Shown piece after piece: positions 17,348 to 26,421 of a DNA stretch of 64,000 bases. Positions within the stretch are counted from its first letter, which is position 1; each line of letters opens with the position of its first letter. Origin of the DNA: an uncultured Clostridia bacterium (GTDB lineage: Bacteria; Bacillota; Clostridia; UBA1381); contig CANPXG010000006.1 in assembly GCA_947585795.1 (NCBI GenBank), positions 1 to 64,000 of the forward strand, read 5' to 3'. The notes under the pieces are model-generated. The model worked only from the letters and a program-made list of their open reading frames with translations, was not told the DNA's origin and searched no databases. Both the position numbers and the translations under genes were made by a program.

Positions 17348-19855
17348 TTATTCTTCTCCTTCAGATTTATTTTCAGCGTCGGCTTCGCCGCCCTCGCTGT
17401 CGTCCTCGCGCTCCGTGCGCGCCAGACCTACCACGTTCACGCCTTCCGCGGGCTTCATCAGTCTTACGCCCTGCGTCTGACGGCTGTACGATGAAATTTC
17501 ATCGCTGTGCATTCTTATTATAACTCCGTCCGACGTTATTAAAATTATATCGTCGTCGTCGGTTACGGTCTTCATGCCGGCAAGCTTGCCGGTTTTTTCG
17601 GTTATGCGGTACGTGAATATACCCATGCCGCCGCGCGACTGTACGCGATACTCCTCAAGCGGCGTTTTTTTGCCGTAGCCGTTTTCCGTAACGGTGAGCA
17701 GACGGCTTTCGGGGAGAATTATCGACGCGCCTATGACGTAGTCACCTTTCCTGAGCTTTATGCCGCGTACTCCGCGCGTGGTGCGTCCCGTCGCGCGAAC
17801 CTCTTTTTCGCTGAAACGTATGGCGTATCCGTCGTGCGTGCCAAGGATAAGGTCCTGCTCGTTGTCGGTGAGCTTAACTCTTATAAGCTCGTCGTTCTCG
17901 TCCAATTCGATGGCGCGAAGTCCGACTTGGCGTATTCTCGAATAGTCCATAACGTTCGTTTTCTTCACGATGCCGTTGCGCGTTATAAACGTCAGGTACT
18001 TGCCGTCCTCAAATTCCTTTATCGGTATCATCGCGGTGACCTTTTCACCGCTTTCAAGCGGCAAAAGGTTTACTATCGCCATGCCCTTCGCCTGACGGCT
18101 CGCCTCGGGTATCTGATAACCGCGCAGCTTGTACACGTAGCCCCTCGAGGTGAAGAACAAAATCGTGTGGTGCGTCGTCGTCGTGAGCAGGTGCTCCACA
18201 AAGTCCTCCTCGCGGGTGGTAAGTCCCGAAATTCCTCTGCCGCCTCGGCGCTGCGAACGGTAGGTGTCGACCGGCAGACGTTTCGTGTAGCCCGTGTGGG
18301 TAAGCGTCACGACTATGTCCTCCTCGTCGATGAGGTCGTCGATGTCGATTTCCGTCGTAACCATCGATATTTCCGTTCTTCTCTCGTCGCCGTACTTGTT
18401 CTTTATGTCGGTCAGATCCTCTTTTATTATTTCAAGTACCTTGCTCTCGTCGGCAAGTATTTCTCTGTAATTCTCAATCTTAGCCGTAAGCTCGGCGTAC
18501 TCCTCTTCAATTTTGTCACGCTCCATGCCCGAGAGTCTTCCAAGCTGCATCTTAACGATAGCGTCCGCCTGCTCGTCTGACAGGGCGAACCTCGTGCACA
18601 GCGCTTCCTTCGCGTCGGGTATCGTCTTTGACGCGCGTATTATGCGGATGACCTCGTCAACGTTGTCTATGACGATTTTGTAGCCCTCGAGGATATGCGC
18701 CCTCGCAAGAGCCTTAGTAAGCTCAAAATTCGTGCGGCGCGTTATTACGTCCTCCTGGTGCGCGATGTAGTAATTTATCATCTCGCGAAGGTTTAGTATC
18801 TTAGGCTCCTTATCGACGAGCGCAAGCAGTATCACGCCGAAGGTATCCTGCATCTGCGTGAATTTATACAGGTTATTCAGTACCACGTTCGGGTTCGCGT
18901 CGCGCTTTAGGTCTATCACAAGGCGGATAACCTCGGTAGACTCGTCGCGCGTCGAGGCTATACCGTCGATTTTACCGTCGCGCATAAGCTCGTTTATGTG
19001 CTTCTCGAGCTTTGACTTGTTTACCTGATACGGTATTTCGGTTACGATGATCCTGTTTCTGCCGTTGTGCTCCTCTATCTCAGCCTTCGCGCGAAGTATT
19101 ATGCGTCCGCGTCCCGTGGTGTAGGCGTTGCGTATGCCGCTTCTGCCCATGATAACGCCGCCTGTCGGGAAGTCGGGACCCTGAATGTGCGTCATAAGCT
19201 CCTCGATAGTGATAAGCGGATCGTCTATGACGGCGATAATACCGTCTATGACCTCGGTGAGGTTGTGCGGCGGGATATTCGTAGCCATACCTACCGCAAT
19301 ACCGGCGCTGCCGTTTACGAGCAAATTCGGGAAACGCGACGGCAAAACGTCCGGCTCGGGTATTTTATCGTCGTAGTTCGGTACAAAATCTACAGTTTCT
19401 TTTTCTATATCGGTAAGCATGAGCGCCGATATTTTTGACATTTTCGCCTCGGTGTATCGGTAAGCGGCGGGCGGATCGCCGTCCACGCTTCCGAAGTTAC
19501 CCTTGCCCTGAACAAGCGGGTAACGGAGCGAAAAGTCCTGCGCCATACGCACCATCGCGTCGTACACCGACGCATCGCCGTGGGGGTGGTATTTACCGAG
19601 CACGTCGCCGACGGTCGCAGCCGATTTCTTGAAGTCGTTCTCGTAAAGGAGATTTGACTCGTACATATCATACAGTATGCGCCTGTGCACCGGCTTCATA
19701 CCGTCGCGGACGTCGGGAAGGGCACGGCTCACGATAACGCTCATGGCATAATCAATATAAGCTTTTTTCATCTCGTTGTCGAGGTCAACTCCGACAACGT
19801 GCTGGTTTTGGATAGCGTCCATATCCAGCTTCAGTTCCTCCGATTTTTTTGCCAT
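17348..19855 (-). CDS. gyrA: DNA gyrase subunit A
   Basis: The 835-residue breakage-reunion subunit of gyrase, which introduces negative supercoils with GyrB. The N-terminal winged helix has [12 protein letters not shown]; the active tyrosine is in [12 protein letters not shown]. The GyrA box QRRGGRG near residue 535 marks it as gyrase rather than topoisomerase IV. Six beta-pinwheel blades follow, then an acidic tail. In the quinolone region, [17 protein letters not shown] has Ala (residue 95) where Escherichia coli has Ser83, with Ser next to it and the Asp87 equivalent kept. It is followed by two cyclophilin genes. gyrB is not in the window. Confidence 0.96.
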   Translation of the reverse strand: MAKKSEELKLDMDAIQNQHVVGVDLDNEMKKAYIDYAMSVIVSRALPDVRDGMKPVHRRILYDMYESNLLYENDFKKSAATVGDVLGKYHPHGDASVYDAMVRMAQDFSLRYPLVQGKGNFGSVDGDPPAAYRYTEAKMSKISALMLTDIEKETVDFVPNYDDKIPEPDVLPSRFPNLLVNGSAGIAVGMATNIPPHNLTEVIDGIIAVIDDPLITIEELMTHIQGPDFPTGGVIMGRSGIRNAYTTGRGRIILRAKAEIEEHNGRNRIIVTEIPYQVNKSKLEKHINELMRDGKIDGIASTRDESTEVIRLVIDLKRDANPNVVLNNLYKFTQMQDTFGVILLALVDKEPKILNLREMINYYIAHQEDVITRRTNFELTKALARAHILEGYKIVIDNVDEVIRIIRASKTIPDAKEALCTRFALSDEQADAIVKMQLGRLSGMERDKIEEEYAELTAKIENYREILADESKVLEIIKEDLTDIKNKYGDERRTEISMVTTEIDIDDLIDEEDIVVTLTHTGYTKRLPVDTYRSQRRGGRGISGLTTREEDFVEHLLTTTTHHTILFFTSRGYVYKLRGYQIPEASRQAKGMAIVNLLPLESGEKVTAMIPIKEFEDGKYLTFITRNGIVKKTNVMDYSRIRQVGLRAIELDENDELIRVKLTDNEQDLILGTHDGYAIRFSEKEVRATGRTTRGVRGIKLRKGDYVIGASIILPESRLLTVTENGYGKKTPLEEYRVQSRGGMGIFTYRITEKTGKLAGMKTVTDDDDIILITSDGVIIRMHSDEISSYSRQTQGVRLMKPAEGVNVVGLARTEREDDSEGGEADAENKSEGEE

Positions 19856-19902
19856 AATTTCCTCCTAAAAAGTATGTTTATTGCATTATTACCAATTACG
19901 TA

Positions 19903-19931
19903 ATTATATCATAAAATAACATAAAAATCAA
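19903..19931 (-). promoter_or_regulatory. promoter of gyrA
   Basis: Minus strand: TTGATT (19926-19931), a 17-base spacer ending TGA, TATAAT (19903-19908), about 48 bases upstream of the start. Confidence 0.7.
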
Positions 19932-19990
19932 GTAAAATAAGGCAATTTTCATGGTTTTTTACGCATATAAAACACGTATTTGTCATCGCT

Positions 19991-20728
19991 TCAGCGTGCC
20001 GCGAACACGATCCTCTCCTCACTCTCCTTAGGCTTGTCAAACGACAGTTCGCCGTAGGTGTCCACGCTCGTGAAACCAGCCTTTTTCAGAAGGGCTGTGA
20101 TTTCGCCGACGGAGTACGCGCGCTGCAAATGTCGTTCCTCAAAGCGCTCGTAAAGCTCGCCGCGTTTTACGAAAAACGTCAGGAACATGTCGGACAGTTT
20201 TTTGCTTTCGATAAATCTGTTCTGCCACGTGTAAAAAACCTTGTCGCCGCAGTGCACAAACGTTTCGGAGCCGATAACGTTCCTCAATTTGTACTCGCTG
20301 CTTATGTCGAATATAAACAGTCCGTCACTGTCCATAAAGCACTGCTTTACGCGTGTGAAAAATCTGAGCAAAAGCTTCGGCGCTATGACGTAATTTATAC
20401 CGTCTATCATGCACAAAAATGCGCCCATCGTGCCGTAAAGGTCGATGTTTGTCATGTTTTGGTTAAGGAAGAGTATGTCTAAGCCCTCCGCCTTTTCGCG
20501 CGCGATATTCAGCATATTTTCCGAAACGTCGACGCCCGTCATGTCGTAGCCGCGGCGCGCGAGGGGTATCGTGATGTTGCCGGTGCCGCACGCCACGTCG
20601 CAAACGAGCTTCGGGTCCACGCCGTACATGTCGAAAAGGTTCTCTATGTAGTCAGCCCATTTTTCATAGTCCACGTCGCGGCGCATAAGCGCGTCGTACA
20701 CGCGCGCAAAGTCACGGTAGCTGTTCAT
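19991..20728 (-). CDS. class I SAM-dependent methyltransferase
   Basis: A 245-residue methyltransferase. It begins YRDFARVYDALMRRDVDYEK, then shows the SAM-binding glycine motif LVCDVACGTGNITIPLARRG and GVDVSENMLNIAREKA. This is the layout of a Clostridia/Bacilli YqeM-like family whose substrate is unknown. No membrane segment. GGAG lies seven bases before the ATG. It overlaps the end of the yerC-like gene by 17 bases, so the two are co-translated; the pairing does not identify the substrate. Confidence 0.82.
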   Translation of the reverse strand: MNSYRDFARVYDALMRRDVDYEKWADYIENLFDMYGVDPKLVCDVACGTGNITIPLARRGYDMTGVDVSENMLNIAREKAEGLDILFLNQNMTNIDLYGTMGAFLCMIDGINYVIAPKLLLRFFTRVKQCFMDSDGLFIFDISSEYKLRNVIGSETFVHCGDKVFYTWQNRFIESKKLSDMFLTFFVKRGELYERFEERHLQRAYSVGEITALLKKAGFTSVDTYGELSFDKPKESEERIVFAAR

Positions 20729-21014
20729 CTGATTTCTCCATTCTGTCGATCACTAAATTATAGCCGTCGGAGCCGTAATTTATACATCGGTTCACGCGGC
20801 TTATCGTCGCGGTGGACGCGCCGGTCTTGGCGGCTATGTCGGTGTATATCCGTTTGTCCTTGAGCATCAGCGCGACCTCCATGCGCTGACTCATCGATTT
20901 AAGCTCGGAAATGGTGCAGAGGTCGTCAAAAAAGCGCTTGCACTCGTCAACGGTTTTTAGCTGTAAGACGGCTTTGTAAAGCGCGTCCATGTTCTTATCG
21001 TTAATCTCCTTCAT
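20712..21014 (-). CDS. yerC: YerC/YecD-type TrpR-related DNA-binding protein
   Basis: A 100-residue protein with the TrpR-like helix-turn-helix: LCTISELKSMSQRMEVALML followed by IYTDIAAKTGASTATISRVN. YerC proteins are relatives of the tryptophan repressor, but their ligand and targets are mostly unknown. The ATG at 21014 lies eight bases after AAGGAG; the in-frame TTG at 21020 is too close. It is first in a two-gene unit with a methyltransferase. A tryptophan operon occurs 8 kb away but no shared operator was recognised, so a link is only a possibility. Confidence 0.88.
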   Translation of the reverse strand: MKEINDKNMDALYKAVLQLKTVDECKRFFDDLCTISELKSMSQRMEVALMLKDKRIYTDIAAKTGASTATISRVNRCINYGSDGYNLVIDRMEKSDEQLP

Positions 21015-21046
21015 CGTCAATTCTCCTTAACAAGTCATATATACAT

Positions 21047-21075
21047 ATTATACCACTTTAACATATGAAAGTAAA
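21047..21075 (-). promoter_or_regulatory. promoter of yerC-methyltransferase
   Basis: Minus strand: TTTACT (21070-21075), a 17-base spacer, TATAAT (21047-21052). Confidence 0.65.
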
Positions 21076-21149
21076 GCAATACATAAAATTTATTCGCGCG
21101 TGAAATGATACTTAAGTAATACGTTGCGGTAAAACGCGGGAGGTGCGGT

Positions 21150-21851
21150 ATGTTGGTGTTGGTTGTGAGAACGCTTATTTTGTACGGCGTTGTAATATTG
21201 GCTATGCGCGTAATGGGAAAGCGGCAGCTGGGTGAATTGCAGCCGTCGGAGCTCGTTGTCGCTATCATGATCTCGGATTTGGCGTCCGTGCCAATGCAGG
21301 CTATCGACATACCGCTGCTGTCGGGAATCATACCGGTAATGACGCTGCTCGTGGCGGAGGTCATAATGTCGTATATGAGCCTTAAAAGCAAGAAAATGCG
21401 TAAATTTTTAAGCGGTGAGCCGAGTATCGTCATATACGACGGACGTATAAACGAAAAGGAGCTTACGCGTCTGCGTTTCAATATAAACGACCTTTTGGAG
21501 GAGCTGCGTCTTAATAACTGCCATGACGTGTCCGACGTGGAGGTGGCGGTAATAGAAACAAGCGGTAAGCTGAGCGTAATACCGAAGGACGGCGCGCGTA
21601 CCGTCACGGTGGAGGACTTAAATATTTCAAACGCGCGTCATGACGGTCTGCCCTGCACATTAGTCGCGGACGGGGCGCTCAATGTATATGAGCTCGCGCG
21701 CGCAAAAAAAGACCGCGCTTGGTTCGAGAAGGAAATCAAAAAACGCGGGATAGACAGCGTGAAGGATATATTTATTGCGTCATTGGACGCGGAGGGCGAG
21801 CTTTTTATACAGCTTAAGGAAAAAAGCGCGAAAAGGGAGAGGAAAAGATGA
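21150..21851 (+). CDS. DUF421 (YetF-like) membrane protein
   Basis: A 233-residue protein of the DUF421/YetF family. An N-terminal membrane part of three helices (LVLVVRTLILYGVVILAMRV, then two more) carries the family motif RVMGKRQLGELQPSELVVAI. A cytoplasmic alpha/beta region follows with PSIVIYDGRINEKEL and LRFNINDLLEELR. In Bacillus such proteins are sporulation-linked or of unknown function. GGGAGG precedes the ATG. It overlaps the next gene by four bases, and the pair is a known conserved neighbourhood. Confidence 0.88.
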   Translation: MLVLVVRTLILYGVVILAMRVMGKRQLGELQPSELVVAIMISDLASVPMQAIDIPLLSGIIPVMTLLVAEVIMSYMSLKSKKMRKFLSGEPSIVIYDGRINEKELTRLRFNINDLLEELRLNNCHDVSDVEVAVIETSGKLSVIPKDGARTVTVEDLNISNARHDGLPCTLVADGALNVYELARAKKDRAWFEKEIKKRGIDSVKDIFIASLDAEGELFIQLKEKSAKRERKR

Positions 21852-22228
21852 AGGGAGTTATAATATCTTTGTGTATAGCCGCGGCTATCGTCGCCGGAAG
21901 CGCTGCGTACACGCGTCATACAAGGTCTGTGTCGGAGGAGCTTGGCAGTATCAACAGCGCCGTGATGGAAAGTCTTGAAAACGGTGATTACGAGGGTGCG
22001 GCGGAAAAGATAGACGCTCTTAACGGGTATATGGAAAAAAAGAGGACTGTGCTGTCAGCCACGGGTAACCATGAGGAGCTTGACAAAATAGAGATAAATA
22101 TATCGGAGATGTCCGGTTACACCGAAGGGCGGCAAAAGACGGATGCTATAGCGCATTGTATGGCGCTGGATTTTTTGTTTAAGCATTTGCCGAAAAATTA
22201 CGAGTTGAAGCTCGGAAACATATTATGA
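21848..22228 (+). CDS. DUF4363-type membrane-anchored protein
   Basis: A 126-residue protein with one N-terminal hydrophobic segment (VIISLCIAAAIVAGSAAY) and an outer helical region with repeated Lys/Glu residues. The size, anchor and position directly after a DUF421 gene with an ATGA overlap fit the DUF4363 family, which accompanies DUF421 in Clostridia. It is probably a partner of the upstream membrane protein. No enzymatic motif. Confidence 0.7.
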   Translation: MKGVIISLCIAAAIVAGSAAYTRHTRSVSEELGSINSAVMESLENGDYEGAAEKIDALNGYMEKKRTVLSATGNHEELDKIEINISEMSGYTEGRQKTDAIAHCMALDFLFKHLPKNYELKLGNIL

Positions 22229-22230
22229 GA

Positions 22231-22267
22231 AAAGCGGACGGTTTGAAGCCGTCCGCTTTCGCGTATT
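22231..22267 (+). terminator. intrinsic terminator after the DUF421/DUF4363 pair
   Basis: A perfect 11-base stem AAAGCGGACGG/CCGTCCGCTTT (22231-22241 and 22249-22259), then CGCGTATTTTT. It sits between convergent genes; on the minus strand the T run is only four bases. Confidence 0.85.
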
Positions 22268-22268
22268 T

Positions 22269-23087
22269 TTACATAAAGCTCTGTATCGTGAAAAACAGTA
22301 TTATCAAAAGTCCCAGTACTATCCTGTAATATCCGAATCCCGTAAAATCGTGTTTTCGCACGTAGTTTACGAGGAATTTTATCGCTATTACGGACACGAT
22401 GTACGCCACCGCCATACCGGTAAGGAGTATCGCTATTTCGCTGCCCGTCATCATAAGACCGCTTTTTAAAATTTTTAAAAGGCTTACTCCGAACATAACG
22501 GGTATGGCGAGGAAAAACGAAAACTCAGCCGCCACGTCGCGCGAGCAGCCCACAAGCATCGCGCCGAGGATCGTCGCTCCGGAGCGTGAAGTGCCCGGAA
22601 TTATCGACAGTACCTGAAACAAGCCTATCAGCAGCGCGGTCTTGTACGACATGGAGTCTATGTTCTCCGTCGTTACTTTTTTATGTATTCGCTCGACGAT
22701 TATAAACGCGATACCGTATATGATAAGCATCGCCGAAACTACCTGCCAGTTTTCAAAGCTTTCCATAAAGTCGTTGAGGATAAGTCCTATGACCGCCGCG
22801 GGCAAGCAGGCGATGAGCACCTTGAACCACATTTTCCATGTCGCCGTCTTTTCCGCCGTGGATTTTGACAGCGCGAACGGGTTGAGCTTGCGGAAATAAA
22901 GCGTCACTACCGCAAGTATCGCGCCGAGCTGTATGACGTACAGGTATAAGTCCGACGAGGTGAACGAGTTCTCGTTGCGGATAATTTCGTTCACGAGAAT
23001 AAGATGCCCCGTTGAGCTTATAGGCAGCCATTCCGTTATACCCTCGACAATGCCGAGTATGACGGACTTGATTATTTCGAAAAACAA
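22269..23087 (-). CDS. uppP: undecaprenyl-diphosphatase (BacA family)
   Basis: Dephosphorylates undecaprenyl diphosphate at the membrane, recycling the lipid carrier for peptidoglycan and other wall polymers. 272 residues with about eight helices. Catalytic motifs are [18 protein letters not shown] near the N terminus and [13 protein letters not shown] in the middle. The start is a TTG at 23087 behind AAGGAG. It is the last gene of the ung-coaE-transglycosylase-kinase group. Overproduction of this family raises bacitracin tolerance, which does not imply resistance here. Confidence 0.95.
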   Translation of the reverse strand: MFFEIIKSVILGIVEGITEWLPISSTGHLILVNEIIRNENSFTSSDLYLYVIQLGAILAVVTLYFRKLNPFALSKSTAEKTATWKMWFKVLIACLPAAVIGLILNDFMESFENWQVVSAMLIIYGIAFIIVERIHKKVTTENIDSMSYKTALLIGLFQVLSIIPGTSRSGATILGAMLVGCSRDVAAEFSFFLAIPVMFGVSLLKILKSGLMMTGSEIAILLTGMAVAYIVSVIAIKFLVNYVRKHDFTGFGYYRIVLGLLIILFFTIQSFM

Positions 23088-23102
23088 AATTATAACAACT
23101 CC

Positions 23103-23729
23103 TTATTTGATTTTGGTTTTCGCATAGCTTATGATAAGATTTGCCGCGCCGTCTATCCCAAAGGTTTCGGCGTTTATGCATATGTCGTAGTTGGACATAA
23201 CGCCCCAGTCGCGGCTTGTATAGTAGTCGTAATACGTGCGGCGCTGCTTGTCGGTTTTAAGTACCTTGTCGCGCGCGCGTGACGGATTTAAGCCCTGCGC
23301 CTCCATAACGCGCTTGGCTCTGTAGTCCACGCCGCCGTGGATAAACACGTTCAAAAGCTCGACGTTCTTTTCCTCCTCCAGCACGTAGTCCGCGCAGCGT
23401 CCGACTATGACGCACGAGCCTTCCTTCGCGACCTCTTTTATTACCTCGGACTGCGCTATAAAAAGCTTGTCGTTTATAGGCATTTCGTAATAAATCGGCG
23501 CGTTGATACCGCGAAGCGAGTAGTTGCCGCTTGCCAGCGAGTAAAGAAAGCTGTTCGTCGCGTGCTCGTCAACCTCTTTAAGAGCCTCGTGGCTCAGGTT
23601 GCTTTTCTGCGCCGCCATTTCGACAAGCTCCTTGTCGTAAAACGGTATACCAAAGTACTGCGCGACTTTTTCGCCCACGTCGCGTCCTCCGCTTCCGAAC
23701 TGTCGTCCGATCGTAATTACCAATGACAT
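23103..23729 (-). CDS. cytidylate kinase-like P-loop protein
   Basis: A 208-residue P-loop kinase of the cytidylate-kinase-like family (AAA-type Cmk relative) common in Clostridia. The nucleotide motif is TIGRQFGSGGRDVGEKVA (G-x4-GG-R rather than the GKST of true Cmk), followed by FYDKELVEMAA and CVIVGRCADYVL. The missing Lys in the P-loop is the family rule, so CMP kinase activity should not be assumed. The start at 23729 follows AAAGGAG. It lies between the transglycosylase and uppP. Confidence 0.82.
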   Translation of the reverse strand: MSLVITIGRQFGSGGRDVGEKVAQYFGIPFYDKELVEMAAQKSNLSHEALKEVDEHATNSFLYSLASGNYSLRGINAPIYYEMPINDKLFIAQSEVIKEVAKEGSCVIVGRCADYVLEEEKNVELLNVFIHGGVDYRAKRVMEAQGLNPSRARDKVLKTDKQRRTYYDYYTSRDWGVMSNYDICINAETFGIDGAANLIISYAKTKIK

Positions 23730-23765
23730 AATTATCTCTCCTTTCACCGCTTTGTATATAATTTC

Positions 23766-24323
23766 TCAATTATCTTCAACAGGCTCCATAGTCTTGTAAT
23801 TTTCCCAGTTATCGTTCACCTTGTCGACGTAATGGCGAGTTTCGGCGAACGGTATGTATTTAAGTGTTACGCCATCATCGCTGCAGTCGGAGTCCTCAAG
23901 CCACGACGCGACGTTGCCCATGCCGCCGTTATACGCCGCGAGCGCGGTGTCTGTGTTGCCGTATATGTCGATGAGGTGCTTTAAGTAATGGCAGCCGAGC
24001 TTTATATTCGTTTCGGGATCCATGTAGTCGTAATCTTCGATAAGTCCCATGTCGTTCGCCGTCCATTCGGCTGTTTCCTCCGTGAGCTGCATAAGACCGC
24101 CGGCAAAGCCCGAGTGCGCCTCGGGTACAAAATTACTTTCAGCCTTTATTACCGCCATGACAAGGCACGGATCAAGATCATTTTTCGCCGCGTACTCCAC
24201 GATAAGGTCGGAATACGCCACGGGGTACTTTATCCTTCGGCTCGTTTCGTAGCCGCCCATAGCCCCCAATATCGCGATAACTATCGCCAGCACCGCGAGA
24301 AAAACCTTAAAAAGCTTACTCAA
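23766..24323 (-). CDS. membrane-anchored lytic transglycosylase (SLT domain)
   Basis: Cleaves the glycan strands of peptidoglycan outside the membrane. 185 residues: an N-terminal anchor VFLAVLAIVIAILGAMGGY, then the SLT fold with VMAVIKAESNFVPEAHSG (catalytic Glu), GGLMQLTEETAEW and ALAAYNGGMGNVASWL. The start is a TTG at 24323 behind AAAGGGG. It lies five bases from the coaE stop in the same operon. Confidence 0.93.
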   Translation of the reverse strand: MSKLFKVFLAVLAIVIAILGAMGGYETSRRIKYPVAYSDLIVEYAAKNDLDPCLVMAVIKAESNFVPEAHSGFAGGLMQLTEETAEWTANDMGLIEDYDYMDPETNIKLGCHYLKHLIDIYGNTDTALAAYNGGMGNVASWLEDSDCSDDGVTLKYIPFAETRHYVDKVNDNWENYKTMEPVEDN

Positions 24324-24328
24324 ATTAT

Positions 24329-24916
24329 CTATACCCCTTTTATTTCATCATACATTTTACAAACCCGCCCGCGCAACGCGTCATATCCCGCGCTGTTGTC
24401 TATCACATAAAGCGAATGACTTTTATAAAAGTCGTCGCTCGGCTGCGCGTCGATCCGTGCCGCCGCCTGAGCGTCCGTAAGCGCGTCACGTTTTTTTATA
24501 CGCTCTATCCTCACGTCGCGGTCAGCCGTTACCGACACTATAAACTCGCATAAACCGTCGATACCGCTGCCGATTATAACGGCTCCGTCTATGCCTATAA
24601 GCGAGGCGGTAGAGCTGTTTATCGCGCGTATGACCTCGTCTTTTATGTATTTATGCGTTATACGGCTGAGCGCCGCCGTTTTTTCCGCGTCGGAAAACGC
24701 GGTGTCCGCAAGCTTTTTGCGATTAAGAGTGCCGTCGCCGTTAAGTATGGACGTGCCAAAAAACGACGTGAGCTCCTTAAGACACTCGCTTCCCTTTGTA
24801 ACGACCTTACGCGCTATAACGTCCGTGTCGATTATCTGCGCGCCCAACTCTTTCAGTATCTCGGACACGCTCGTTTTTCCGCTGCCGCTGCCGCCCGTTA
24901 TTCCGAAAATCCTCAC
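24329..24916 (-). CDS. coaE: dephospho-CoA kinase
   Basis: Adds the 3' phosphate to dephospho-CoA, the final step of coenzyme A synthesis. 195 residues. The Walker A is GITGGSGSGKTSVSEIL at the N terminus. The conserved IDTDVIARKV with the catalytic-type Asp follows, then the lid region RIERIKKRDALTDAQAAARI. Length is normal. It sits 13 bases after ung. Confidence 0.93.
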   Translation of the reverse strand: MRIFGITGGSGSGKTSVSEILKELGAQIIDTDVIARKVVTKGSECLKELTSFFGTSILNGDGTLNRKKLADTAFSDAEKTAALSRITHKYIKDEVIRAINSSTASLIGIDGAVIIGSGIDGLCEFIVSVTADRDVRIERIKKRDALTDAQAAARIDAQPSDDFYKSHSLYVIDNSAGYDALRGRVCKMYDEIKGV

Positions 24917-24929
24917 TTTTATCTCCCAT

Positions 24930-25640
24930 TCAGATGTTCTCGATCTGCCAGTCTATCGGTTCCTTGTTCATTTCAGAAAGTATTCTGTTCGCGGTCTTGA
25001 AATGTCCGCACCCGAAAAAGCCTCTGCTCGCCGAAAGCGGGCTTGGGTGCGCCGCGGTAAGTATCTTGTGGCGCGGGTTTGTTATGACCTTTATTTTCTC
25101 TTTCGCGTTGTTGCCCCACAGCATGAAAATCACGGGATCGGCGCGGTCGTTTAAAAGCTCGACGACTCTATCGGTAAAGATCTCCCAGCCCTTGCCTCGG
25201 TGCGAATTCGCCGCGCCGGAGCGTACGGTGAGAGATGCGTTGAGGAGCAGAACGCCTTGACGCGCCCACTTTTCAAGGTAGCCGTTATTGGGTATATACA
25301 GTCCCAGCTCGTCATGAAGCTCCTTGTAAATGTTCAGGAGCGACGGCGGTATCGCGACGCCCTTCTGTACGGAAAACGCCAAGCCGTGCGCCTGACCGAC
25401 CTCGTGGTAGGGATCCTGACCGAGTATGACGACCTTCGCGTCCTTGTACGAGGTCCACTTCAATGCGTTAAAAATGTCGTACATGTCGGGGTATACGGTA
25501 TGCGTTTTGTACTCGGATCTCAAGAAAGAGCGCAGCTTCAGGTAATAGTCCTTCTCAAACTCGCCCGAAAGTATTTCGTCCCAGTCGTTTCCGATATTAA
25601 CCAACGTTTTTTCACTCTCCCCTGCCGTTTTTGCGTTCAT
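24930..25640 (-). CDS. ung: uracil-DNA glycosylase (family 1)
   Basis: Removes uracil from DNA as the first step of base excision repair. 236 residues. Motifs: [20 protein letters not shown] (water-activating Asp), [11 protein letters not shown], and [19 protein letters not shown] (the minor-groove leucine loop). First gene of the ung-coaE-SLT-kinase-uppP group, with its own promoter about 95 bases upstream. Confidence 0.95.
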   Translation of the reverse strand: MNAKTAGESEKTLVNIGNDWDEILSGEFEKDYYLKLRSFLRSEYKTHTVYPDMYDIFNALKWTSYKDAKVVILGQDPYHEVGQAHGLAFSVQKGVAIPPSLLNIYKELHDELGLYIPNNGYLEKWARQGVLLLNASLTVRSGAANSHRGKGWEIFTDRVVELLNDRADPVIFMLWGNNAKEKIKVITNPRHKILTAAHPSPLSASRGFFGCGHFKTANRILSEMNKEPIDWQIENI

Positions 25641-25734
25641 AACGCGCTTTAAGCGATATTACATCATATATTTTTTCACCGTTTTTATGCGTGTATTTGC
25701 TTAAACCACTTGATTTTTACCCCTTTATGCGCTT

Positions 25735-25763
25735 ATTTTAACATAAAATCAATAAAATTGCAA
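25735..25763 (-). promoter_or_regulatory. promoter of ung operon
   Basis: Minus strand: TTGCAA (25758-25763), a 17-base spacer, TAAAAT (25735-25740). Confidence 0.65.
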
Positions 25764-25832
25764 CGATATTTACAATAAAATGCTTGACAAATTAAATCCG
25801 CGGTCGGTTTTTGCGCACGGTAACGCGCGGCG

Positions 25833-25860
25833 TTGACAATTTGGGATAAAATGGTATAAT
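25833..25860 (+). promoter_or_regulatory. promoter of the PBECR-like gene
   Basis: TTGACA (25833-25838), a 16-base spacer, TATAAT (25855-25860), 20 bases before the GTG start. The remainder of 25641-25879 is A/T-rich and holds only this promoter and the divergent ung promoter. Confidence 0.75.
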
Positions 25861-25879
25861 ATAGAGGGGGAGTGATAAT

Positions 25880-26263
25880 GTGTTTGAGTTTGTTGAGCTG
25901 GGAAGCATAAATGTTAAGCTACTTGAAAGGGAGTTCGGAAAGCTCCTTACCGATGAAACGATAATAACAAATGAACGTATTGCACATATAAAAGAACGTC
26001 ACCCCGAGGACTACGCTTTGTTCAAAAAATACGCCGAAGATATTATCAAAAACCCCGAAACCATAATTAAAGACAGAAAAAATAAAGGAACGGTTTTTAT
26101 GGTGAAACAACTACCGTCCGAAAACATGAATGTGGTTATACGATTGGCGCTCAGCGAGGATGAACCCAAACTAAAAAATTCTGTTATGACCGCGTACAGG
26201 ATCAGAGAAAAAAATCTCATAAAATTGGAGCATAAAAACAAAGTACTTTACAAAAAAGAATAA
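25880..26263 (+). CDS. PBECR-like (RelE/colicin-E5-like) small nuclease-fold protein
   Basis: A 127-residue cytoplasmic protein resembling the PBECR (phage Barnase-EndoU-ColicinE5/D-RelE-like) nuclease families. It has an N-terminal TNERIAHIKERHPEDY with His and Arg in nuclease-like spacing, a mid KNPETIIKDRKNKGTV strand region, and a C-terminal SVMTAYRIREKN. Stand-alone copies are common on phages and mobile elements and in chromosomes, often as possible toxins; activity is not proven. The GTG at 25880 follows GGGGAG by seven bases; the overlapping ATG at 25878 opens only a 10-codon frame. It is A/T-richer than its neighbours and lies alone on the plus strand, suggesting acquisition. Confidence 0.6.
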   Translation: MFEFVELGSINVKLLEREFGKLLTDETIITNERIAHIKERHPEDYALFKKYAEDIIKNPETIIKDRKNKGTVFMVKQLPSENMNVVIRLALSEDEPKLKNSVMTAYRIREKNLIKLEHKNKVLYKKE

Positions 26264-26275
26264 ATGTGATATAAT
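26247..26275 (+). promoter_or_regulatory. strong promoter for a small RNA, inside the end of the PBECR-like gene
   Basis: TTTACA (26247-26252), a 17-base spacer ending TGA, TATAAT (26270-26275), giving an extended -10. It overlaps the last codons of the gene and points away from it, with no open frame downstream. Confidence 0.75.
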
Positions 26276-26281
26276 GTGTAT

Positions 26282-26416
26282 ACAATGAAATAGATATTTT
26301 GAAGTAGAGATTGTGCTGCTACGCACCTTTAGGTCAAAAGAAATGCGGGAAAGGGCACACCCGCCAAAATATCAGTTTTCACAAAAACCGCCTTGATTTT
26401 TCAAGGCGGTTTTTTC
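26282..26416 (+). ncRNA. candidate structured small RNA of unknown class
   Basis: A transcript of about 135 bases is predicted from the promoter at 26247-26275 to the terminator at 26384-26416. It holds no credible reading frame. A perfect nine-base closing helix GATATTTTG/CAAAATATC (26293-26301 and 26365-26373) encloses a GTGC/GCAC hairpin (26313-26326) and a GCGGG/CCCGC hairpin (26345-26364) that stacks on the closing helix. I could not match it to SRP RNA, 6S RNA, tmRNA, RNase P or a riboswitch that I know. It could instead be a 3' processing product of the PBECR-like mRNA. Confidence 0.6.
26384..26416. terminator. bidirectional terminator
   Basis: The stem ACCGCCTTGA/TCAAGGCGGT with A and T runs on both sides (26384-26416) ends the plus-strand small RNA. 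On the minus strand it ends the V-ATPase operon after subunit D. Confidence 0.93.
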
Positions 26417-26421
26417 TGTTT

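Noticed and set aside
26282-26416. SRP RNA, 6S RNA or a known riboswitch
   Set aside because: The conserved SRP loop (GGTCAGG...GGAA) and the long 6S bubble are missing, and no downstream gene lies on the same strand.
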